From Candidatus Villigracilis propinquus (GTDB taxonomy: Bacteria > Chloroflexota > Anaerolineae > Anaerolineales > Villigracilaceae), in contig JADKDM010000008.1 of NCBI GenBank assembly GCA_016714565.1, forward strand, positions 185,278 to 249,277: DNA of 64,000 nt, written 5' to 3'. Of the stretch, positions 1-8,192 are shown one piece after another. Position numbers and translations under genes: made by a program. The notes beneath the pieces are model-generated. The model had not been told where the DNA came from. It did no database searches and was given only the letters and a program-made list of their open reading frames with translations. The stretch's first letter is position 1. Every line of letters starts with the position of its first letter.

Positions 1-2
1 GT

Positions 3-590
3 TTTATTATTACTTTGGGCATGGCAACATTACTAAGGGGTGCTGCCCTACAACTATCTGAAGGCGGTCCAGCCACATTTGCTGGGAAAGATGCGTTATT
101 CCCAGGTCTTTCCACTGTTATGGTTTTATTCTTATTCTTGCTGATCATTGTCGTAATTGTCCTTGCAGAGTTCACACCGCTCGGTCGCAAACGTTTTACA
201 GATGTAAACAATGAGCCTTTAGTCTTGCACGCAATCCGCACTGCCATCCCATATTTGCTCTCCAGTGTAATGGCTGGCTTTGCCGGCCTTCTCTTGCTCG
301 CCAGGCTGAGAACCGCCTCTGCAGGTACAGGTATTGGGTTGGAAACAGATGTCATGCTCTCCTTGTTCCTCGCTGGCATCCCTATGGGAGGCGGACTGTT
401 CAACGTGGTCGGCGCATTGCTGGCCAGTCTGGTTGTTTCCCTGCACAAGATAGTCGCTGCCATTAACGGATCATCGGTTGGCATCATCCAAACCCAGCAG
501 GGTTATGCTCTGCTGATCTTCGGTGCGTTAAGTCAGGCTTACTTTATTGCAGCCAACTGGTTCTATAAAAAGCGAACAGCTGGCAAATAA
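3..590 (+). CDS. Sugar ABC transporter permease (RbsC-like), 5' truncated by window edge
   Basis: This is the C-terminal 195 codons of a membrane permease; the reading frame is open from base 3, so the start lies before the window. The visible protein opens with FIITLGMATLLRGAA, a pattern typical of RbsC/BPD_transp_2 permeases that import ribose and related sugars with an RbsA-type ATPase and a periplasmic binding protein. Several hydrophobic helices follow (about residues 33-55, 75-95, 115-140 and 160-185 of the visible part). A conserved GGGLFNVVGALLA stretch replaces the more usual GG.G...G.LLGAL segment. Partner genes would lie upstream. Substrate cannot be told from sequence. Confidence 0.8.
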   Translation, partial: FIITLGMATLLRGAALQLSEGGPATFAGKDALFPGLSTVMVLFLFLLIIVVIVLAEFTPLGRKRFTDVNNEPLVLHAIRTAIPYLLSSVMAGFAGLLLLARLRTASAGTGIGLETDVMLSLFLAGIPMGGGLFNVVGALLASLVVSLHKIVAAINGSSVGIIQTQQGYALLIFGALSQAYFIAANWFYKKRTAGK

Positions 591-611
591 ATAATTCTAC
601 GTCAAACCGAT

Positions 612-650
612 AACAGCCTTCGAATATTGAATTCGAAGGCTGTTTCATTT
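612..650 (+). terminator. Rho-independent terminator after the ABC permease
   Basis: A perfect 14-bp stem (612-625 with 631-644) has a 5-nt loop and is followed by a T-rich stretch. It closes the permease transcript just before the next gene at 671. Confidence 0.85.
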
Positions 651-670
651 GAGTTTATACTTACGAAACA

Positions 671-1282
671 ATGAGAATTGATGCGATCTTAATCCACGGA
701 ATGGGACGCACCCCGCTGGCCATGTCCATTTTGGCGGCACGGCTGCGGGCAGCGGATATTCATCCACACCTTTTTGGCTACTCGGTCACATTTGAACGCT
801 GGGAAGATTGCATTGAAAGATACAGAAAATTCATCGAAAAGCGAACCGCGTCCAATGAATATATTATTGTCGGCCATTCGCTTGGGACAGTTCTCACCCG
901 CGCCACATTACCAAGACTGACTCACAAACCAAAAGCCTGCTTCTTCCTCGCTCCCCCAACGCAGGTGACGAGTGCGGCAAAAAACTTTGCCCATCGTAAA
1001 TTGATCAAACTTTTCATGAGCGAGATGGGAAAAGTCCTCACCGATGAGCAAAGGATGAAATCCCTGCCCGTGCCGAGCATACCCACCAAGATCTATTCAG
1101 GCATCGCCGGCCCATGCGGGCGCTACTCCCCTTTCGGTGAAGAACCCAACGACGGCCTACTAACCGTGAAAGAGACGCTCCTGCCAAACATCCCCGTGCA
1201 AACAGTCCCTTCGCTCCACACCTTCATCATGAACTCAAAACTCGTCACGCAAGATGTCATCAGAATCACAAAATCAAACTAA
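671..1282 (+). CDS. Alpha/beta hydrolase (small serine esterase-like)
   Basis: A 203-residue single-domain hydrolase. It has an oxyanion-type HGMG at residues 9-12, the nucleophile elbow GHSLG with Ser70, a plausible acid Asp161 (EPNDGLL) and a late His183 (SLHTF), so a full Ser-Asp-His triad can be placed. No signal peptide or membrane segment is present, so it is probably cytoplasmic. The short length and lack of a lid domain resemble the RBBP9/YdeN or PGAP1-like groups. Substrate is unknown. It stands alone between two terminators and is convergent with serC. Confidence 0.75.
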   Translation: MRIDAILIHGMGRTPLAMSILAARLRAADIHPHLFGYSVTFERWEDCIERYRKFIEKRTASNEYIIVGHSLGTVLTRATLPRLTHKPKACFFLAPPTQVTSAAKNFAHRKLIKLFMSEMGKVLTDEQRMKSLPVPSIPTKIYSGIAGPCGRYSPFGEEPNDGLLTVKETLLPNIPVQTVPSLHTFIMNSKLVTQDVIRITKSN

Positions 1283-1298
1283 TCCAAAAAACAAAAGG

Positions 1299-1330
1299 CC
1301 TCCGAGTTTCATAAAACTCGGAGGTCTTCT
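1299..1330. terminator. Bidirectional terminator between esterase and serC
   Basis: An 11-bp stem (1299-1309 with 1314-1324) with a CATA loop has A-rich sequence before it and T-rich sequence after it. It can serve both convergent genes. Confidence 0.8.
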
Positions 1331-1370
1331 CATTTACTGATCACTGCCTACTGATCACTTTTTACTATCC

Positions 1371-2462
1371 CTATCCGTTCTTCTTCTGGAATTCCTTCAT
1401 AAACCCAACCAAAGCCTGTGTGCCAGCCATATCCATCGCATTGTAAATCGAAGCGCGCATACCGCCAACGGAACGATGTCCCTTCAAGCCGATCAGGTTT
1501 TCCTTTTTGGCTTCCTTTGCAAAGGTCTCTTCGAGTTCTTCGCTTGGCAGGCGGAAAGGAACATTCATCAACGAGCGGGCATCGGGCTTCGCGTGTCCGC
1601 GATAGAAACCGCCGCTCTCGTCAATGGCGCTGTAAACCAAACCAGCCTTCACGCGATTGTTCTTTTCAACAGCCGCGAGACCGCCCTGCTTCTTCGCCCA
1701 CTTGAAGACCAATCCCACCATATAAATGGCAAAGGATGGCGGAGTGTTGTGCAATGAACCGCTCTCAGCCAATGTTTTGTAATCCAACATCACAGGCAAA
1801 TTCGCAGGCACGCGTTCGATCATGTCATCACGGATGATAACAACGGTCACGCCGGAGGGACCGGCATTCTTTTGTGCGCCAGCGTAAAGCATGGCATATT
1901 TTGAAACGTCAATGGGGCGGCTGATGAAATTAGATGAAGTATCGCATACAAGCGGAACACCATCGAGCGGTGTCGGCTCACTGAAAAATTCCACACCATG
2001 AATAGTCTCGTTAGATGTGAAGTGCAGGTATGCAGCTTTCGGATCAAGGTCAAGGCTGGCGGGAATGCAATTGAAACCGTCTGCTTCGGTGTTGGCGGCC
2101 GCGCGGGCCGTACCAAGCTTCTTGGATTCCTTGATCGCGGTCTTGCTCCATGAACCCGTCACAATATAATCAGCAGAGGCACCCGCAGGGCGCAGGTTCA
2201 TCGGCAGCATCGCAAATTGCAGCGTGGCGCCACCTTGCAGGAACATCACTTTATAGTTCGCGGGAATGCCAAGCAACTCGCGCAAATCCGCTTCCGCAGT
2301 TTGGATGACAGCCTCAAACTCCTTCGAGCGGTGGCTGATCTCCATCACCGACATGCCCGTGCCTTTGAAATCCAGCAGTTCCGCCTGAGCTTCCTGCAAA
2401 ACTTCCAAGGGCAATACACCGGGGCCGGGATTGAAATTATGGGCTCGTTTTAAATCAGACAT
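1371..2462 (-). CDS. serC: Phosphoserine aminotransferase
   Basis: A class V PLP aminotransferase that converts 3-phosphohydroxypyruvate plus glutamate to phosphoserine and 2-oxoglutarate, step two of serine synthesis. The N-terminal HNFNPGPGVLP, the GGATLQFAMLPMNL segment and the PLP lysine in GAQKNAGPSG are SerC signatures; 363 aa is the normal family length. The frame stays open upstream to 2546, but the start at 2462 is chosen because a perfect AGGAGG (2470-2475) sits 7 nt upstream. It is divergent from serA, so the two enzymes of the pathway flank one control region. Confidence 0.95.
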   Translation of the reverse strand: MSDLKRAHNFNPGPGVLPLEVLQEAQAELLDFKGTGMSVMEISHRSKEFEAVIQTAEADLRELLGIPANYKVMFLQGGATLQFAMLPMNLRPAGASADYIVTGSWSKTAIKESKKLGTARAAANTEADGFNCIPASLDLDPKAAYLHFTSNETIHGVEFFSEPTPLDGVPLVCDTSSNFISRPIDVSKYAMLYAGAQKNAGPSGVTVVIIRDDMIERVPANLPVMLDYKTLAESGSLHNTPPSFAIYMVGLVFKWAKKQGGLAAVEKNNRVKAGLVYSAIDESGGFYRGHAKPDARSLMNVPFRLPSEELEETFAKEAKKENLIGLKGHRSVGGMRASIYNAMDMAGTQALVGFMKEFQKKNG

Positions 2463-2514
2463 GGATGTGCCTCCTGTTATGGAAAAAAATTTTCGGTTCA
2501 TTCTGGACCGTTGA

Positions 2515-2546
2515 GTTGATTCTGTTTCGAAAGGCAATTGTTTCAT
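2515..2546 (-). repeat. Short dispersed repeat, copy 1
   Basis: About 28 bases beginning GTTGATTCTGTTTCGA recur with a few changes at 63951-63983. Both copies lie just upstream of minus-strand genes and could in principle encode a QLP(F/L)ETEST peptide. No function is known to me. Confidence 0.4.
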
Positions 2547-2651
2547 CTGGGAGAATCAACGCATCCCTAGTGATCAATTTCACTTCATTATAACAAGTTG
2601 TCAGACAAATCTACAAGAACAAAAAGCACGATTCCAGACTGATTGTTGTCG

Positions 2652-2680
2652 TTGACAAAGGTTTTTTCCGTTGTTAGAAT
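2652..2680 (+). promoter_or_regulatory. Sigma-70-type promoter of serA
   Basis: TTGACA at 2652-2657 and TAGAAT at 2675-2680 are separated by exactly 17 nt, near the bacterial housekeeping consensus. The predicted transcript start is near 2687, giving a leader of about 90 nt before the serA ATG. Confidence 0.7.
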
Positions 2681-2707
2681 GAAAACCGTGTTGAAGTTGC
2701 CTTCCCA

Positions 2708-2745
2708 AACAGGAATTCAGCCGATTCGTCGGTTGGGTTCCTGTT
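2708..2745 (+). promoter_or_regulatory. Structured serA leader hairpin with UUCG loop
   Basis: Outer arms AACAGGAA (2708-2715) and TTCCTGTT (2738-2745) enclose an inner stem AGCCGA-TTCG-TCGGTT capped by a UUCG tetraloop. The hairpin lies between the predicted promoter and the ribosome site AAGGAG (2765-2770). There is no strong U-tract, so an RNA stability or control element is more likely than a terminator. Its role is inferred only. Confidence 0.5.
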
Positions 2746-2777
2746 ATTAATTTCAAGCCTCATTAAGGAGAAATTCA

Positions 2778-3683
2778 ATGAAAGTTCTAATTTGCGACAA
2801 GACCGAAAAAGAATATATCGAACAGATGCGCGCCGCGGGCCTCACCGTGGATGTACGCGATGACATCACCCCCGAAGAACTGATGACCGTCCTGCCCGCT
2901 TATGAAGGTATGGTCGTTCGTTCCCGCACCAAGGTGCGCCAGCCGCTTATTGATGTTTGTCCCAATCTCAAGGTCATATTAAGAGGCGGCGCTGGCCTCG
3001 ATACCATTGACCATGAATACGCCAAGACCAAAGGCATTACGGTAATGAACACCCCGTTGGCAAATACTGCTTCAGTGGCAGAACTGGCAATCGGTTACAT
3101 GCTCATGATGGCACGCTCCCTTTATCAAGCCACTGCTTCCATGAAGGCCGATAAATGGGACAAGAAAAGCTTCAACGGCGATGAGATCGGCGGAAAAACT
3201 CTCGGCCTGGTTGGCGTTGGCAACATCGGCAAGGAAGTTGCCAAGCGCGCTTCTGTGATGGGCATGACCGTCGTTGCGTATGATCCGTACGTGAAAGAGA
3301 TCGCTGGCATCAAACTTGTCACACTGGATGAATTGCTTGCTCAGGCCGACTACATCAGCCTGCACCTGCCCAAGACAAAAGAATCAACAAACATGATCGG
3401 TGCGGAACAATTCGCAAAGATGAAGAACGGCGTCCGCATCGTCAACTGCGCTCGTGGCGGCATCGTCAACGAAGATGCTCTCTACGAAGCACTCACCAAC
3501 GGCAAGGTCGCTGCTGCGGCGTTGGATGTCTTCAACGAAGAACCCCCCGTCGATTGGAAATTGCTCAAGTTGGATAACGTCATCGCCTCCCCACACATTG
3601 GAGCAGCCACCAAGGAAGCCCAGGGCCGCGTCGGCGCAGAAGTTGCCGAGAAGTTGATCGCGTTCGCAAAGAACGGAAAATAA
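2778..3683 (+). CDS. serA: D-3-phosphoglycerate dehydrogenase, short form
   Basis: An NAD-dependent 2-hydroxyacid dehydrogenase that oxidises 3-phosphoglycerate to 3-phosphohydroxypyruvate, the first step of serine synthesis. The Rossmann motif GLVGVGNIGKEVA lies near residue 140, with the catalytic Arg in NCARGGIVNE, a Glu in NEEPP and the His in SPHIGAA. At 301 aa it lacks the C-terminal ASB and ACT domains of the long SerA, so serine feedback through an ACT domain is not expected. The start has AAGGAG 7 nt upstream. It is divergent from serC and followed by a DUF1015 gene. Confidence 0.93.
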   Translation: MKVLICDKTEKEYIEQMRAAGLTVDVRDDITPEELMTVLPAYEGMVVRSRTKVRQPLIDVCPNLKVILRGGAGLDTIDHEYAKTKGITVMNTPLANTASVAELAIGYMLMMARSLYQATASMKADKWDKKSFNGDEIGGKTLGLVGVGNIGKEVAKRASVMGMTVVAYDPYVKEIAGIKLVTLDELLAQADYISLHLPKTKESTNMIGAEQFAKMKNGVRIVNCARGGIVNEDALYEALTNGKVAAAALDVFNEEPPVDWKLLKLDNVIASPHIGAATKEAQGRVGAEVAEKLIAFAKNGK

Positions 3684-3693
3684 TTAAATATCA

Positions 3694-3814
3694 CGTCATT
3701 GCGAGGAGCGTCCTTGTTCTTCGCGACGAAGCAATCTCGGATTAAGCCTGAGATTGCTCACCGCACTGGCGTACGGCGCAGTGTCGTCGGGCTAAAGTCC
3801 TCCTCGCAATGACG
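3694..3814 (+). repeat. Palindromic dispersed repeat, copy 1
   Basis: The ends are inverted: CGTCATTGCGAGGAG at the left and CTCCTCGCAATGACG at the right. Internal inverted pieces AGCAATCTC/GAGATTGCT and a conserved core (ACCGCACTGGCGTACGGCGC) follow. A close relative in the same orientation lies at 58212-58330, and one arm recurs at 31432-31443. It resembles a MITE or REP-like element in an intergenic gap; no coding capacity is seen. Confidence 0.8.
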
Positions 3815-3827
3815 TAGTTGAGGTCAC

Positions 3828-5150
3828 ATGAAAATTATCAACGACATTGGCATTCAAATCCCGCAGGTGTATTTGCCCAAGGCAGGCGTGGACTTAAACA
3901 AATGGGCAGTCATCGCCTGTGACCAGTTCACCTCCGAGCCTGAGTATTGGCATGATGTGGAAAAGATCGTTGGCGATGCGCCATCCACTTTGAATTTGAC
4001 TTTCCCCGAAGTGCATCTTGAAAAGCCCGGTGCAGATGAGCGCATTCAAAGCGTCCAACTGACTATGCGCAAATATATGGACGAAGGAATTCTCCAACCT
4101 CATGATGGGCTTGTCTACGTGGAACGCACTGTTTCAGGAAAGACCCGCAAAGGCATCGTCCTCTGCCTCGACCTCGAACGCTATGATTTCAACAAAGGCT
4201 CCTCCAGCCTCATCCGCGCTACCGAGGGAACCATCGTAGACCGCCTCCCTCCCCGCATCAAGATCCGTCAAGGCGCGGCGATGGAATTGCCGCACATCCT
4301 TGTGCTGATCGATGACCCGAACCGCACTGTCATTGAGCCATTGACCGCGGACAAAGCCAAACTCGAAAAACTTTATGATTTCGATCTCATGCTGGGCAGT
4401 GGTCATCTTGCTGGATACGCCGTTAACGAAGCTCATGAAAATCAGGTTGTCGAAGCCCTACGCGGACTCGCCAGCCCTGAGACTTTCGCGGCAAAATATG
4501 GCATCGGCGCTGACCAGCCTGTTCTGCTCTTTGCAATGGGCGACGGCAATCACTCCCTCGCAACTGCCAAAGCCATTTGGGAAAAGATGAAACCCGAAGT
4601 TGGCATGGATCACCCTTCACGCTATGCACTGGTTGAAATTGAAAATGTCCATGACGAGGGGTTGGAATTTGAACCGATCCACCGCGTGTTGTTTGGCTTG
4701 AAGAAAGATCTGTTTGCAGAGCTTGAAAAAGCGTTCGGCTCGAACTTCAGCTACACCCAACTTGGCAGCGGAACGGAAATGATGAGGCTTGTAGAAAACG
4801 TCAGTAACGGCAAACAGGCTATCGGTCTGGTTGGAGGCGGACGCTCCGCGCAATTTGGCATGATCGAGATCGCCAACCCCACATCCAATCTGGCAGTCGG
4901 CACCATCCAATCCTTCCTCGATGTTTTCCTGAAAGAAGGCGGCGCGGAGAAGATCGATTATGTGCATGGCGAAGATGTGGTGGAACGTCTTTCCTTGCAG
5001 CCTGGTAACGCCGGTTTTTATCTGGCCGGGATGCACAAGAACGAATTATTCAAGACGGTGATCCTCGATGGCGCTTTGCCGCGAAAAACTTTTTCGATGG
5101 GCGAGGCGCGCGAGAAACGCTTCTACATGGAAGCAAGAAAAATTTCGTAA
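3828..5150 (+). CDS. DUF1015 family protein
   Basis: A 440-aa soluble protein of the DUF1015 family, recognised by the conserved AVIACDQFTSEPEYW region near the N-terminus and the MGDGNHSLATAK motif in the middle. The family has no firmly assigned reaction known to me, but it often neighbours serC and serA, as here. No SerB-type phosphatase is seen nearby, so a link to the last step or the control of serine synthesis is a reasonable inference. It is separated from serA by a palindromic repeat, so co-transcription is uncertain. A weak GAGGT precedes the ATG. Confidence 0.85.
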   Translation: MKIINDIGIQIPQVYLPKAGVDLNKWAVIACDQFTSEPEYWHDVEKIVGDAPSTLNLTFPEVHLEKPGADERIQSVQLTMRKYMDEGILQPHDGLVYVERTVSGKTRKGIVLCLDLERYDFNKGSSSLIRATEGTIVDRLPPRIKIRQGAAMELPHILVLIDDPNRTVIEPLTADKAKLEKLYDFDLMLGSGHLAGYAVNEAHENQVVEALRGLASPETFAAKYGIGADQPVLLFAMGDGNHSLATAKAIWEKMKPEVGMDHPSRYALVEIENVHDEGLEFEPIHRVLFGLKKDLFAELEKAFGSNFSYTQLGSGTEMMRLVENVSNGKQAIGLVGGGRSAQFGMIEIANPTSNLAVGTIQSFLDVFLKEGGAEKIDYVHGEDVVERLSLQPGNAGFYLAGMHKNELFKTVILDGALPRKTFSMGEAREKRFYMEARKIS

Positions 5151-5154
5151 ACAA

Positions 5155-5184
5155 AAAACGCCCTTCGTGACGAAGGGCGTTTTT
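5155..5184. terminator. Bidirectional terminator after DUF1015 gene
   Basis: A 13-bp stem (5155-5167 with 5171-5183) has a TGA loop, with A-tracts and T-tracts on opposite sides. It serves the convergent DUF1015 and membrane-protein genes. Confidence 0.85.
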
Positions 5185-5187
5185 GAT

Positions 5188-5679
5188 TCACTTGCGGTTA
5201 CGGTTCCACGGGAACGGAAACGGGAGCATGAGCAAAAAGCCCAGTGCGATGACACCCTGCCCGATCAACACACCCGACGCCTGCCACGGCCCGAAGTACG
5301 GGACCGCAGGGAAGGATTGTGAACCCATGCCGAAAATATCCGCGAGGCCGGCAAAGACGGCGATGACGTAGCCTGTGCTGACCAGCCTTGAGCCAATGTC
5401 GGATGTGATCGTGCGCTCCATACCCCACCAGAGTGTGTGCAGGCCAACATATCCGCCGAGGCAAATGAGAGCAAGCCCGGCGAGAAAGACAGCGATTTGC
5501 ACAAAGCCCACCACAGGGCTGCGATCCCATGCAAAAAGGTCTGGCTTGGCACCGACCACGAAAATGAACAAGCCAGCAAATGTAGTGATCGTGCTGACAA
5601 GTATACGGGGCGCAGATGCGTCTTCAATACGAGGTGAAGTTTTGACAGGGGTGGAAGCTGGAAGGGGTTTATCGCTCAT
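5188..5679 (-). CDS. Predicted four-helix membrane protein
   Basis: A 163-aa protein with a polar, Pro-rich N-terminus (about 25 residues), then four hydrophobic segments near residues 27-47, 58-82, 98-118 and 130-155, and a short basic tail (WNRNRK). I recognise no family motif. It begins 1 nt after the stop of the M19 dipeptidase gene, so the two are probably translated from one message. Function unknown. Confidence 0.65.
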   Translation of the reverse strand: MSDKPLPASTPVKTSPRIEDASAPRILVSTITTFAGLFIFVVGAKPDLFAWDRSPVVGFVQIAVFLAGLALICLGGYVGLHTLWWGMERTITSDIGSRLVSTGYVIAVFAGLADIFGMGSQSFPAVPYFGPWQASGVLIGQGVIALGFLLMLPFPFPWNRNRK

Positions 5680-5680
5680 G

Positions 5681-6772
5681 TTAGGGCAGGTCTCTTTTTA
5701 AGCGAGCAAGCCAGTTACCGCTGAGAATATTTTCAACATCAGTTTCAGAATAGCCGCGCGCTTTTAATAAGGATACCAGATTTTGAAGGTCGGCGACGGT
5801 GTCAATTTCGGGTGGGACAGATTGCACGCCAAAGCCGCCGTCAAAATCCGAGCCAATGCCTGCGTGGAGTGAGTCGCCTGCTAGCTGGCAGATATGGTCA
5901 ATGTGATTGGCGACAATTTCCAATGGAACTTCGCTGCGTGGATTTTTGCCAGACACCCAGCCAACTTTGAGATAGGAGTTGAATGGAACCACACCCACCA
6001 CCCCATCACGCTGGAGAACGCCTTCGATAATGCGATCGGGCAGATGCCGATTCGAATTAGAGTTGGGCATGAGTGCGGCGCAGTTGGCATGTGTTGCAAC
6101 GATGGGGCCGCGGTATCTATCCAATGCTTCGATGGCGGCACGTTCGTCCATGTGACTGAGATCGAGGATGAAGTTGTAATCTGCCATGGCGGCCAGCAGT
6201 TCGCGCCCGTCATCCGTTAGCGGACCGGGTTCCTTCCAGCCGCCGCAGTAGCGCGTCCCCACCCAGGCGGGACCGATGAGGCGCACGCCCATGTCGTGCC
6301 ATTCGTCCAGTTCTGAGGGATGACGAATACCTTCCGCGCCTTCCATGAGAACGACCATGCCGACGGGATGCCCCGTCTGTTCGGGAGTGGGAGATGCCCA
6401 GTGATTTAGAATCAAGTTGAGGTCGGAGGAAGAGGCGATGAGTCGAAATTTATCGGGAGAGGAATCGGTCATGCGGTGATAGGTCAACAACTGTTCACGA
6501 TACAGTTTGTGAGCTTCATCAAAATTTTTGTAGACCTGCTTTTTATTTTCAGTTTTGCTAAAACGAATGGGGGCTGCAAAAAGTGTGGAAAAAATGACAG
6601 CCACCTGCCCGCGCTGATAATCGGCCCAGCCAAGCAGGGCATCTTCATTCTCTGCCACGGTTTGAGTACCGGCTTCGAGGCGGCGGGTTTCGGCAGCGGA
6701 GCGCGTGTAATCGCGCCCGTATTTCAACATGTTGTAGGCAATGTCTGCGTGAGCGTCAACAATTAATGGCAT
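5681..6772 (-). CDS. Membrane dipeptidase-like (peptidase M19)
   Basis: A 363-aa zinc enzyme of the renal dipeptidase family, which hydrolyses dipeptides. The metal ligands are visible: HAD near residue 7 (VDAHADIAYNM), the bridging Glu in LMEGAEG, His in VATHANC and the conserved GSDFDGG. No signal peptide is seen, so it is probably cytoplasmic. The start is placed at 6772 because the longer frame to 6814 runs through the rpsA terminator and the M19 fold normally begins at the VDAHAD strand. It is followed at once by the small membrane protein gene. Confidence 0.88.
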   Translation of the reverse strand: MPLIVDAHADIAYNMLKYGRDYTRSAAETRRLEAGTQTVAENEDALLGWADYQRGQVAVIFSTLFAAPIRFSKTENKKQVYKNFDEAHKLYREQLLTYHRMTDSSPDKFRLIASSSDLNLILNHWASPTPEQTGHPVGMVVLMEGAEGIRHPSELDEWHDMGVRLIGPAWVGTRYCGGWKEPGPLTDDGRELLAAMADYNFILDLSHMDERAAIEALDRYRGPIVATHANCAALMPNSNSNRHLPDRIIEGVLQRDGVVGVVPFNSYLKVGWVSGKNPRSEVPLEIVANHIDHICQLAGDSLHAGIGSDFDGGFGVQSVPPEIDTVADLQNLVSLLKARGYSETDVENILSGNWLARLKRDLP

Positions 6773-6805
6773 GGGTATTGAGCCTGTTGGAAAATGATTA
6801 TCAAA

Positions 6806-6830
6806 AAAGCGCACCTTTCGGTGCGCTCTG
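6806..6830 (-). terminator. Terminator of rpsA
   Basis: Read on the minus strand this is GCGCACC-GAAA-GGTGCGC followed by six T. It lies between the rpsA stop and the dipeptidase start. Confidence 0.85.
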
Positions 6831-6832
6831 TT

Positions 6833-8062
6833 TTATTCTTTTGTTTCTTCTTCGTCTTGCTCGTCACTGTCGCTGAGCCCCTGTGTGAGCATTTTGAAGT
6901 CTTTGTCGGCGAAGGCTGCCGAGTCCACCTTGCGAAGGCTCAGGCCGATGCGATGCTGATCCGAGTCGATGCGGATGACGCGCAGGGTCTTGACATCGCC
7001 CTCTTTGAGAACTTCCTTGGGATGTTCGACGCGGTTCTCGCTTAACTCGGAGATGTGGATGAGACCTTCGATATCACCTTCGAGACGGGCAAAGGCGCCG
7101 AACTTGGTCAGGCGGGTAATGACACCCTCCACAAGCTGGCCCACGCTGAACTTCTCAACGCGGCTCTTCCAGGGATCATCCTGCAAGGCGCGGATGGAGA
7201 GGCCAATACGTTTCTTGTCGCGGTCGATGTTGATGACCTTGACTTGAACTTCCTGACCGACTTCGAGAATTTCCTTGGGGTGTGTGAGATGGTCCCAGGA
7301 AAGTTCGGAGAGATGCACGAGGCCGTCCGCACCGTTGACGTTGACGAAAGCGCCAAAGTCAGCGAGGCTGGTAACCCGGCCAGTGTACGTCTTGCCGTCT
7401 TCGAGTTCGCCGATGACGCGGTCCTTCATGGAAGAGCGGGATTCGGTATTGGCGGCACGTTCTGAAAGAATGAGGCGGCGGCGTTCACGATCCACCTCGA
7501 TGATCTTTACGGAAATGGCCTGTCCGACCATCTTTTGCCAGCGCTGCTCAGGTGTATCCCCAGTAGACTGTGTGCGGCGTGTGGCACTGATCTGGGAGGA
7601 GGGAACAAAACCGCGCAAGTTGCCAACTGCAACGATCAAACCACCTTTGTTGAAACCAATGATCTTTGTATCAATCACGGTCTCGTCGGTGATCATCTTC
7701 TCAACATTTTCCCAGGACATTTGTTCCTGGGCGCGTTTGAACGACAAAACCACATTGCCGTTCTGGTCCTCGGGATTAACAACGTACACATTAATCTCCT
7801 GACCCACCTTTAACTCAGCGCGTTCTTCTTCTGTAAGTTGTTCCAACTCACGGCCTGCAACAACGCCTTCGGATTTTGCACCGATGCTGATGAGAATCTG
7901 ATTCGCGCCAATGCTCGCGATCATTCCCTTGCGTATTTCACCTGCCTGAGGCAGCTCAACACTCAAGGATTCTGACTCGAGCAGAGACTCCATGGTTTGA
8001 TGATTATTAGGCTGTTCTCCTTGCGTACTTGCAGCCCCGTTCAGGGCTTCGTTTTGATCCAT
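6833..8062 (-). CDS. rpsA: Ribosomal protein S1 (four S1 domains)
   Basis: A 409-aa protein with four consecutive S1 (OB-fold) RNA-binding domains beginning near residues 45, 125, 220 and 305. The third and fourth carry the classic DFGAFV and KFGAFA strands followed by GLVHLSELS and GLIHISELS. S1 helps the small ribosomal subunit bind mRNA. The N-terminal 40 residues are acidic and Gln-rich; the C-terminus is a short acidic tail. E. coli S1 has six repeats, so this is a shorter form like those of many Gram-positive bacteria. A GTG three bases upstream is an alternative start; GGAG lies 9 nt before the ATG. Confidence 0.92.
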   Translation of the reverse strand: MDQNEALNGAASTQGEQPNNHQTMESLLESESLSVELPQAGEIRKGMIASIGANQILISIGAKSEGVVAGRELEQLTEEERAELKVGQEINVYVVNPEDQNGNVVLSFKRAQEQMSWENVEKMITDETVIDTKIIGFNKGGLIVAVGNLRGFVPSSQISATRRTQSTGDTPEQRWQKMVGQAISVKIIEVDRERRRLILSERAANTESRSSMKDRVIGELEDGKTYTGRVTSLADFGAFVNVNGADGLVHLSELSWDHLTHPKEILEVGQEVQVKVINIDRDKKRIGLSIRALQDDPWKSRVEKFSVGQLVEGVITRLTKFGAFARLEGDIEGLIHISELSENRVEHPKEVLKEGDVKTLRVIRIDSDQHRIGLSLRKVDSAAFADKDFKMLTQGLSDSDEQDEEETKE

Positions 8063-8097
8063 CACTCGTGACTCCGATTTACTGAAATGTAAACAGG

Positions 8098-8126
8098 ATT
8101 ATACAAGTGAATGGTGAAGTTGGCAA
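8098..8126 (-). promoter_or_regulatory. Sigma-70-type promoter of rpsA
   Basis: On the minus strand TTGCCA (8121-8126) and TATAAT (8098-8103) are 17 nt apart. It is back-to-back with the chlI-like promoter. Confidence 0.7.
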
Positions 8127-8144
8127 CCCTGCCTTTCTCATTTT

Positions 8145-8173
8145 TTGATTTTAGATGAAACAAGCGTTATAAT
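8145..8173 (+). promoter_or_regulatory. Sigma-70-type promoter of chlI-like gene
   Basis: TTGATT (8145-8150), a 17-nt spacer and a perfect TATAAT (8168-8173). The predicted leader is very short (about 13 nt) and contains GGAG 7 nt before the ATG at 8193. Confidence 0.75.
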
Positions 8174-8192
8174 CACGCACTGGAGTAAATAA

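Noticed and set aside
2687..2777. T-box or classical attenuator in front of serA
   Set aside because: No T-box sequence, no specifier loop, no leader peptide with Ser codons and no U-tract after the hairpin.
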